Origin: Agapanthus africanus
Lineage: Eukaryota; Streptophyta; Magnoliopsida; Asparagales; Amaryllidaceae
NCBI GenBank assembly: GCA_030015575.1
Contig: JASDDO010000006.1
Coordinates: 109,670,045-109,734,044, forward strand
Direction of reading: 5' to 3'
Length of the DNA: 64,000 nucleotides
The translations under genes and the position numbers were made by a program. The notes under the pieces were generated by a model. It was not told the origin of the DNA, made no database searches, and saw only the letters and a list, made by a program, of their open reading frames with translations. Shown in pieces: positions 1 to 9,976 of this stretch (positions are counted from its first letter, which is position 1; the number at the start of each line of letters is the position of its first letter).

Positions 1-3000
1 CGAAATCATTTGCCAAAACGGTTTAGAAATTATTGAAGAAAAAAAGGCTTTTTTAGCGTAAATGGATGTTTGGGGTATTGTATTTATCATTTTTCATCAC
101 CCCACACCCGTGCCCACACCCACACACCCCCACTTACTCCTCCCCTTAGCCAAATTCAGCAGCCCTCACTTTTTCCCCACTTGGTTTGCAAAGGAAAAAG
201 AAATGAAAAGAAATAAAAGAAAAGATTAGAAAATAGATAAAGTAGTTAGACTTTGACCTTACCTTGACCTTGACTTTCCTCCCTTGCATTTTCCTCACCT
301 CCCTCTCTCTCCCCTCACCCACTTCTGGCCGAAAATGATCCCCACAGCAGCAGCCCTTCCCCCCCCCCCCCAAAATCCACACTATTTTGCTTCAAAAATC
401 CAAAAAAAAAAAGCTTCAAAATCCATACAATTTCAAAGCTTTTTTCCAAATCCAACACTTACCCATTATTCCTTAGCATTTCAAGCATGGATCCTTGTGA
501 AAAGAGAGCATTTTGGAGTGCCATGGATGCTTGTGGATCTTCATATGCTTTTGGGTATATTTTTAAACATTTTTGTTGCTTAAATTGTTACTAATTTCTT
601 AAGCTAATTTATTTAAGTGTTATTTGGATATGTGAGTTTAATTGCACGTTTTGGAATTCAAGAAAAGGGTTTCAATGCAAGTTAGGTTATTGTGAATTGG
701 TGTATGGTTGTGATGGGTAGCTTACCATCTTAGAATTTGTAGAAAGTAATTTAGTAGTTAAATTTCATATTGCTGCATGGAAATGTCTAAATTAAGTTTT
801 GTTTTTGCTAACTAGAGTTTTTGAAAAATTATCAAATGCTTAGATTAAAATATAATTAAGTATTCATGTCATTATAACTATTATAATGAGTGGTTTAATG
901 ACTTTGGTTCATGCAAAACGAAGCTTAATTGATGAATTGTGAATTTTGCTTTAAAGGGTGTTAAATTTGATATTTTGCAAACTAGGATTTTGGAAATTAT
1001 GCAAATTTATGAGTTTAAATTATGGAAATGGTTTTTATGACTTATTTAAGATATTTAATAAATATATTGGCCGCTAGATTCATTTAAATATCGTGTTTTG
1101 TACAAAAACGACAAATTGTGCTTGCTAGATTTTCGGAAAAATGACTTTTTGAGTGAAATTGGCGTTTTTGTGAGTTTCAACCTAGTTTATATTAAAATTA
1201 GTGTTCGTGAATGTGCAAATGAGTGTATTTGGATTTTTCTCGATGGTTTGGCATTTGTACGCCGACGTCGAGGGTTTTTGGGTTGATTTGTGAAAGGAAC
1301 CATAGGTTTTGACCTATGTGGGATTCGTGCGTCGTTTTGATCATGAGACGAATTTTAATGAGATATGTTGCATTATGATATGTAGGTACCCCCATGTGGA
1401 CTTCGAGATGACAAGCAAGCGCGTGGCGACGTCGGCACCGGCTAGCGAGGACCAGGTGAGTAGATTTATATCTACGGGGAGAAGTCGGGTGGATGGCGTA
1501 TAGCACCCCCGCAGTCCGTGGTGGTGTATACGGATGCGTATACACACCAACATTTATTATATGTTATTTAGGATTAATAACGATGCTTAGGATGGATATT
1601 GGTGTGTTGGACTATTTTTAGTGTTGCGAACCCTAGGGTAGTGTTGCACTACACATACACACATACATACTTGCATACATTCCTATTGATATGTGCTCAT
1701 GGGATTTTTTATAGTTATGTGTTCACATGGGTATAGGACTATGTGTTCACATACGGATTGAGGATGATACTTGGGATTGAGCTGAGTCGATGAGATTTGA
1801 TTTGAGGCCGTGAGATCGGTGATATAGCAGGGTTCGTATCTTAGATACGACATGACGTTGTAGCGGGTCCTTGACGTAGTGTTTCACACATGTCCATGCA
1901 CACGTAGGCGGTATCAGTATGGTACTAGACGTAGATCAGTACCCCGATCATGATATTTGATAAAGAGGATACCAGGTGAATAGTACGATGAATGTGATAT
2001 TGACCCGTACCCAAATTGGGATGCCGTACGACGGATTTACGTACGAGCTATATTGATGATTGATCCGCACTCTTGACTTGGGATGCCTGATTATAGATAT
2101 GGTATCGGATATGATATTATTGAGGCGGGATCACCGACTATACATATACAGGTATGTATATGTATCGACTCAGATGATAGGCGGTTTCTTTACCTGTAGT
2201 TCAGCTTGTTAGTTCAGCCGTATAGTTTAGTGTAGTTGTTAGATTAGATTAGACTTCTTACCTATTTCAAAAACTAACGAATCGTGGGCATTTTTAAAGA
2301 CAGCTCAAGGGAATCTACGGATATTTCAAAAAACGACGTATCTTTTCATAAAAACACCGTAGCCCCTATTTTCAAAACCCCATGATTCGTGTTATTTCAA
2401 AAGGCACCATTTGTAGGACTTATATTAGATTATTGCCGATTAGTTATCGTTGTGTCTAGTATTCAGCTCCCGCACATTATTGCTGTTCGCTCTGCCTCGC
2501 ATACTTATTGTGCTGCATATTCCATTATTGATATCATGCTGTTAGGACACCATCACCATTACCGATGATGCGTATGTACCACGTACACCTACTTGCCAGC
2601 TCACACACATCTTCATCGGTAATTGCCATGTCACGTACACTTTAGAGAATATATTTGCTTGACTTAGCTTGTTAGCTAGTAGTTTTGACATGATATTAGT
2701 GTACTTTCCTTATATGCCATATTAGACATTTCAGTTATTACTTGCTACTTCATGCATATTGTTATTCATTGTTATACCGCACGCATGGATTCTCATGCCT
2801 TTATTCACTAGTTTATGTGCTATTGAGGTTTTGGACTCGGATTTCCTTGATATTTCTGGATTTGGGAACCGTGGAGATTTCAAAAGAGAATATGTAATTG
2901 TTTTAAAAACCCGGTTACCCTGGATATGATATTTCAGCGCGTCCACCATGTGTTTTCTCGGTGCTGAGAGCGACATGTGAGACCCGAGTTCGAGGAGTGG

Positions 3001-4204
3001 AGGAACCGTTTCGGGTACATGGTGGACCCGGTAAAGTACCCCGGGGCAAGAAGCTCGTGGTGATGACGATGAGCCTGGCAGGGGAAGGCTACCTACCGGT
3101 GATATTACCCGACGCGTCGGATATCCGGAGGATACCGTCGTGGTCTTGAGATGGATTGTAGGGGCCGGTCTGGACTGGCGGCGCCCTAGATATTGTGATT
3201 TAGATATTGAGATTTTGAGACATTGAGATTTATGTTTTGTGTCGATGCTAGACACCGTTGGTGCTGATTTCAGTTATGATACCTCATTTGAAAAAAATAC
3301 AAAGGAAATCTCACTAATTTATGAAAACAGTTTCTTCATTTACATGTATGCTGTTTTCATGCATTCATACCTCACTCATATGGTATATTGCTACCTGAGG
3401 CACTGACACGGGCACATGTGATTACACTCGGGTTAGATATTACCCTAGACATTGTCATAGGCTGCATGTTATACATATATTTGAGGATATATTATGATCA
3501 TTAACCTAGGATTGCGTTATTTATGCGATTTCTGTGCGTAGATATTTTTTCTATTCACGAGTTGGCAACTCACCCCCGTTGTGCCCCAGTTTCTTGCAGG
3601 TTTGCCGTACAGGTTTCCTTACGGCTTTGCAGGCATAGTTTCATTCGGGTGATTTGCTAGTAGGTGGGTTTACTTGTATCATACCCCCATTATTTACCTT
3701 GTATGATATTTTCAGTTGTATCTAGTAAATTCCATCAACCAAACATGTATTTATTGAGATAGAGACCAGTGTTGGTTATTCTTTCGACCTTAGAGTCGCT
3801 CGTTATATTTCTGGTGGTTTTGAGTTTCCTTTTGAGTTTTGATCCTCGCCGTTGGCGTTGTATATTATATCGTTTGTGTGGTTGTGACCGTCGATTGACG
3901 AAGAGCTAGCTCCCTCTTGGGGATGCCCTTTTCTTGATTTCGTATACTATTCATGTTGTATCCCGTTTGGGGGCCAGTATTTACAAAGGAGACTCTGCCG
4001 AAATTTTCAGTAAATTTTTGATGTTTTTAAAACCGCATAATTTTGCTTATGCTTTTGAAACTACTTGCTTTAAGTTGGTTTTTTCTGCACTCTACTACTT
4101 TTCTTGGTTTGGATTTCTGGGTTTTCGGTTTACTTAGATTACGTACGCCTCGAGACGTTCGTAGTTTAAGTGCCGGTCATGTTCCGTTCTTTCGGGTCGT
4201 GACA
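1..4204 (+). mobile_element. LARD-1, 5' LTR (left end outside the window)
   Basis: This is the long terminal repeat of a large non-coding LTR retroelement. The 3' end ends in GTGACA at 4204, matching the ends of the related LTRs at 7191 (minus), 13697 (minus) and 20114. The first roughly 170 bases are judged to lie left of the window, by comparison with the copy starting at 5665. Blocks shared with the sibling LTRs include an exon-like stretch at 1386-1455, inverted-repeat arms at 2558-2568 and 2613-2623, and a conserved block at 3551-3600 containing GAGTTGGCAACTC. It is clearly diverged from the 3' LTR, so the insertion is old. No gene is carried; the small open frames are incidental. Confidence 0.8.
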
Positions 4205-5664
4205 GGTTATGATTTCGTGGATTTCATACGGTTGATTTGATTTTGTGCATGTGGTATGCACTCGATTTGATTTTGCACTCGGTATAGCTTATATATGCTT
4301 GCGGTGCATTGATACGTGTTTTGTGTACACGGTTGCACATGTTTATAATTTCATACACCTTGGTACACTCAGTGTTGCTTTTATACGCATTTGAGTTATT
4401 GATGAGTTTCCGTGTATTTATTGCACTAGATTTGTACTTTGTGCATTTGCATGCACTGGATTTGTATTTCGTGCACTGGATGCACCCGATTTGTGTTTTG
4501 TGCATTTGTTGCACCAGATTCGTATCTTGTGCATTGTTGCACCATCTTGGTATTTTGTGCATTGGTTGTACCGGCTTTATACTCTGTGTCTTGGTTGCAC
4601 CTGATTTATGTCTTTGAGCATTTACGTTATCAGATTGCATTTTTCGTGCGCGTTGGCACTTGCTGTGCGTTTTCGTACATGCTACTGCACTAGATGCTTT
4701 TTACGAACCTGACGCGCTTGGATTGGATTTTTGTGCATATTCGGCACTCGATATTGGATTTTTGTACACACCGGATGCACTTGATTTGGGATTTTCATTC
4801 ATGCAAGTTAGTTGCACTAGATTGAGATTTTCGTGCACTATAGATGTTGTTGTCGTGCACACCCGTTGCACTGGATAGATGCTTTCGTGCACACCCGTTG
4901 CACTTAGTTTTGCTTTTGTGCACGTTCGTAGCACTTGTATTTGCATTTGATTCCCGTGCGCACCAGACGCACATGATTATTGGATACGCCTTTTGAGACT
5001 GATTTTGCTTTGAGGCACTTTGTTTTCATGAAAGGTACTATATTATATAATAGCCGAACAGGACTGATCTGAGAACAGTACCCGAGTATTTTGCATGCAT
5101 TAAACGTTTAACCAGAGGTTTTCAAAAAGGAGCAATAGTATCGCTATTTCCTGCGTGTCCGTGAGCGACTCGAATGTTTACAAGGAAAACCTTTTGGGAT
5201 ATTTCAAAAAGGCGGAACGTGTGTTTAGCAAAACCAATATGAGCATATATTTATTACTTTACAAATGAGCGTCCGTCACTTGTGCCGTGAGTTACGCATT
5301 ACACGGCGATTCAGAAAATATTTTGCATGTTTTTTATTCAGTTTAAAGGATTTTTTCCATGGATGCGTACTATATATGTATTATAGTATTTGACTAGTGT
5401 ATATTGGATTTCAGTAGTGGATTTCGAGATCTGTATCTCCATTGTAACTCCGATGATATGCGTGCAAATCCGATGGTTTGCGTGACGCTTGACGGGGTTC
5501 GATTTTGAGTTTCGTACTCGTTTTCATATGCATGCGATGCGCTGTGGTATTTCTATATCTTCCATGATTTCGGAGCCCCGTTGTTGGAGTTGGATTTTGA
5601 AATGTTTTAGTATTTGGGGGTTTAAATTTAAATTCGGGGACCGGATTTCTTTAAGGAGGAAGAC
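4205..5664 (+). mobile_element. LARD-1 interior (non-coding, shortened)
   Basis: The interior lies between the two LTRs of LARD-1. It aligns in order with part of the interior of LARD-2 (about 9965-11380, opposite strand), for example around 4207-4290. It is shorter than its sibling and no primer binding site is seen, so the element is broken. A purine-rich tract (AAGGAGGAAGA, 5653-5663) abuts the 3' LTR, as expected for a polypurine tract. No gag, protease, integrase or reverse transcriptase motif is visible. Most of it is an array of short dyads, listed separately. Confidence 0.7.
4225..4990 (+). repeat. Degenerate tandem array of GTGCA...TGCAC dyads
   Basis: Roughly a dozen imperfect units of about 28-45 bases follow one another, each carrying a dyad such as GTGCACTGGATGCAC (near 4471), GTGCATTTGTTGCAC (near 4500) or GTGCGCACCAGACGCAC (near 4956). 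The bases between arms vary while the arms stay complementary. Both strands stay open for over 300 bases because the unit lacks stop codons, but the predicted peptides are only repeat translations. The homologous array in LARD-2 lies at about 10620-11580. Confidence 0.75.
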
Positions 5665-7190
5665 TGTAACATTTCAGAAAAATAAAATATTGCTTTGGGG
5701 AATTTAAATAATTAAATAATAAATATTGTGAATATTTTAATACGCGGTATAATTAAATACCGATAAAGTGAAAAATATTTGGAAAATTTTAGGAATTACG
5801 GAAATGAGGGTGTTCTATATGATTTAAGCAAATTATAATTCTTATGATTTATTTTATTCCATTTTAATGCTAAGCGCGATTAAATATCACTAATCGTGTA
5901 TTAAGCTCGATTTGTGCACGTGACATGCACCAAGTCATTTTACACATTTGTTACATTTTCTAACATGGCTTTTTCTTCCTTTTCAAACATGATTTAGGTT
6001 TTAATGAGAATAGAAAAGAAAAGGATAGAAAAGAAAAGAAAAAGGGAAAAGGAATAAAATAATGGGTATGGGCAAGATAGAGAGGGGGTGAGGGGTCAAA
6101 CCTTGGTCTTGGTCTCATTCCTCTCTCATTTTCCCTTCATCATTCTCTCTCCCTCTCAACCCCATGGCAGCCTCCTCCCCTCCACCACCTTCACCACCTC
6201 AAAACATCATAAAAAAAACAACTCAAAACTCCATCTCCATTTCATTAAAAACATGCACAAGCCCACTAAAAACACTTTGGACCAAGAAAAATTGGATTTT
6301 GAAGACTTGGGGCAATTCAAGAAAATTCTTAAGTTTCCAAATGAGCAAATCCCATAACCATTAGTATTGTATTTGTCTCACTTTAGAATTCATGTTAACT
6401 TAAAAGTGATATTGTGTAGTTTAGTGAGGTTTGGAAATTCCAAGTATGGGTTTTGAGGAATTCTTGAGTTGTGAAGTGTAATCGAGGTTAGTGGAGACCA
6501 TAAAACCCCTATAGTGATGTTATATTGGATTAAACCTGAGAGTAAACCCCCAATTCAAAAACTTAGAAACCCCGACATCGGGAAATTGTGAGAATTGTGA
6601 TGTGTTTTGGTGATCTGCTATAACCCGGGTGACCTGAAAATTTTTTAGCAAACACAGAAAGATGTGCAGGTGATATGGAGTATACCCTGAAGACTCAAGA
6701 CCCTACCCCCTCCACTTGGCCGCAGATTTATTCTTCCTGGCCGCAATTTGCGGCCAGGGTGTGGCAGAATCCATTCGTTTTTGGTCCATGTCTTAATCTC
6801 CAGTAAACTAGACCCTACTCGTATGCAAAATTGGCTAATTTCACTTAGGGTAAAATCTAGGGGTGTTTTCTTGAGTTGATGCTTTATTTTGCGGGTTCGT
6901 TTTAACTTGATTTTTGGTATTTGATATTTAGATTTCCGTCGTGTGGCATTCGAATGTCAACGACTAGGGTTATTGGTCGTGTTTTGCATGCGAGGCTATT
7001 GTTTTTTAACCTATGAGCGAACCATGTGTCGTATTGGTTTTCCGACTTGATTTTAATAAGCTTTTGCGATTGTGTATTGGTTGTAGGTACCGTTGTGTGG
7101 ATTCGGAGATGACAAGCACCTCGACTACGGCAAGCAAGGATCAGGTTAGTAGATCTATATCTACGGGGGAAGTCGGGTGGATGGCGTATA
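5665..7190 (+). mobile_element. LARD-1 3' LTR, first part
   Basis: The LTR begins with TGTAACATTTCAG directly after the polypurine tract. It runs to 7190, where LARD-2 is inserted, and resumes at 17629 after the target duplication. It contains the perfect palindrome at 6736-6758, a block encoding a peptide ending LDFEDLGQFKKILKFPNE on the plus strand (about 6290-6345), and an exon-like block at 7087-7144 bounded by TTGTAG and GTTAGT. All three are shared with other LTRs of the family. Confidence 0.8.
7186..7190. repeat. Target site duplication GTATA (left copy, LARD-2)
   Basis: The five bases GTATA immediately left of LARD-2 are repeated at 17624-17628 immediately right of it. Removing LARD-2 and one copy gives GGATGGCGTATAGCACC, which matches the uninterrupted LTR at about 1492-1508. 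Confidence 0.92.
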
Positions 7191-9964
7191 TGTTACGACC
7201 CGAAAGAGCATGTGACTGGCCCTTGAATCCTATGAAGTCTATAGGACTCCATCTGATCCAAGTAAGCCAAAAGCCCAGAAATCTAAAACCAATTAAGGAG
7301 TAAATAAAGAAACTGGTTTTTAATAAGTAAAGAAAGCTTGTTTGACATCAATGTTTTCAAATAACTAAGCCGAAATGCATTTTAAAAATGTGTAGTCTTT
7401 TCTGAAAATTTCGGCAAAGTTTCCTTTGTAAAAACAGGTCCCAAACGGGGTACAACAAGAATAATATATATGAAATAATAAAAGGCATCCCCAAGCGGGA
7501 GCTAGCTCTTCGTCAATCGACGGTCACAACCACGCAAGCAATAATAATATACAACGCCAAAGGGCGAGGATCAAAACCCAAAAAGAAACTCAAAACAGCC
7601 AGAAAACCATAAAAATACAAGCGCGGCTCTAAGGTCGAAATAATACATCACTGTGTCTAAGTCTGAAACAATATACAAGTTTTGGTTGATGGAATTTCCA
7701 GATACAATGAATAATACAGGAACAATGGCGGTTCTGATACAAAAGAACTCACCTACCCAAGCAAGTCACCCATATGGAAGCAGTGTGCCAGAAATGACGC
7801 TATGGAATCTGTACGGCAAAAACCTGCAAGGAGTGTGGCACAACGGGGCTGAGTTGCCAACTCGTGAATAGAAAATATCTACAAGCAGAGATCGAATGTA
7901 TGACCCATCCTAGGTCAATACGATCAGATATATATATAAACCTCAATATGAACAAGTCTGAAGGATGCTAAACTGGCAATGTAATCTCTATACATGAGTG
8001 TAGTGCCAAGTTCTCGTGCCAATGCCTCAGGTAATAGCATATCATAAATGTGAGGTATGATCAATGAAATCAATCTGCATGTAAGTGGATTCCGTATCAC
8101 TACCATCATATCACATCTCAAATACGAACTCTGTCATATCGCCGAATCTCACGGCCTCAATCAAACCTCATCGACTCATCTCAATCCCACGTATCATCCT
8201 CAATCCCGTATATGAACACATAGTCCCATACCCATGTGTAGATATACACACCTCCATATGCGCACAGATAAATGAAAGAATGTATGCAAGTATATGTGTA
8301 CGTGTATGTGTGAGTGCAACCACTACTCTAGGGTTTCGCACTATTCTAAACCAATACATCCTTATCATCAATAATTCCATTATCACCATCAATAATCCTA
8401 ACAACACATAATAAATATATGTGTGTATACGTATTTGTATACATCACCACGGACTGCGGGGGTGCTATACGCCATCCACCCGACTTCTCCCCGTAGATAT
8501 AAATCTACTCACCTTGCTTCTCGTGTGCCGATGCCGATGTCGTCATCTTCATCTTCTTCGCCTCAACATCACGTAGGGTACCTACAAGTATATCACAAAC
8601 GCTTAAGCACATGAAAATCACATCGGAAAACCAAAACAGCACACGCTACTCGCATAGGTAAAAACCTATCGTCTCGCATGTAAACACGATCAATATCCAC
8701 TTGTTGTTGACGTCCAAACGCCACCCGACGGGAACGAATCACCAAATACCAAAATCCATGCTAAAACAAGTCGTAAACCATGCGCCAACATAGGAAAATC
8801 AACCCAGATTTTACCCTAGATGGAACCAGACAAAATTGCACATACCCAGGGTCAAGTTTATAAGGCAAAAGGCTACAGAACAAAAACGAAGGGGTTCCAA
8901 CCTGCTCTGGCCACAATTTGCGGCCAGAGGGATTAAATCTGCGGCCTCAAGAAGGAATTAGGGGATCGGGCTTGGTGTGGTGGTTCCATGGTGCCTGCAC
9001 ATCTCACTGTCAACTCAGATTTATTTTTGGGGTCTCGGGGTGATAGCAGATTCCTAAATACGATCACAGATTCACAGTTTTTTCCCGACATCGTCTCATA
9101 AATCCGTATTCTGTGTTCTAGTCTCTAGTTTGATCCAAAATAACATCACACCAGGGGTTCTAAAGTCACCACAATCCTCAATTTCATCTTTAATTTCATA
9201 TCTCACCTAAACCCTAACTTGAAGTTTCGCAAATCCACCAAACGACACCATATCGACATGAAACTAGAATTGATGCACAAGAAATGAAATACTACTCTAA
9301 TAGGTCCAGAATTTACCTCCTTTGGCAACTCAAGAAAATTCTTGAGTTGCTCAAAGTCCTCCAAATCCAATCTTGCTAGGTTCAATGTGTAGCTAGTGAG
9401 CTCGGGAACATTTTTTGTGAAATGTGAATAGGGTTTTGGTGAGGGAATTGAGAGGGATCTATGGAGTGAAGGGGAAGGAGATGAGGGAGGAGCAGGAGCA
9501 GCAACAGCTCTTGGGGAAGGGGAGAGAGAAATGAGATGGGGAAATGAAAAGGGATGGTTCAAAAAGAAGGGTTGACCCTATACCTACCCTCTCTCTCTCC
9601 CATCATCATACTTACCTTTTCTTTTATTTTCTTTTCCTTTTCTTCTCCCACCATGCTGAACCCTAAGCAACCATGCACCCAAAACATGTAACAAGTGTGG
9701 AAAATGATATGTGCATATTTTTGCACAAAAATGCTAAAAATTCGATTAGCGATTTTTAATCGCGATTAGCACTAAATTAGCACATAACTAATCATAAAAA
9801 CTTAAAAATGGTATAATTCCATAAAATACCCTATTTTAGAATTTTCCATAATTTTTCCCCATTTATTTGTATTTAATTATACCAGAATATTAAAATATTC
9901 ATTAAAATAATATTAAATTATAAAAATTCCCAAAAATAATATTTTATTATTTTGAAACGTTACA
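7191..9964 (-). mobile_element. LARD-2 3' LTR
   Basis: On the minus strand it starts TGTAACGTTTC (9964) and ends GGTCGTAACA (7191). It is near-identical to the 5' LTR over the aligned parts but shorter overall. It keeps the exon-like block (8513-8581, bounded by GTGAGTAG and TTGTAG), the LDLEDFEQLKNFLELPKE-coding block (about 9317-9375) and the GAGTTGGCAACTC-type block (7828-7868). Confidence 0.85.
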
Positions 9965-9976
9965 ATCTACCCCCTT
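9965..9976 (-). other. LARD-2 polypurine tract
   Basis: On the minus strand the tract reads AAGGGGGTAGAT, immediately upstream of the 3' LTR start TGTAAC. It corresponds in position to the purine tract at 5653-5664 in LARD-1. Such tracts prime plus-strand DNA synthesis. Confidence 0.75.

Noticed and set aside
4224-4640. Long open frames on both strands (138 codons minus, 102 codons plus)
   Set aside because: They cross the GTGCA dyad array; both translations are repeated short peptides, and openness on both strands follows from the repeat unit, not from coding.
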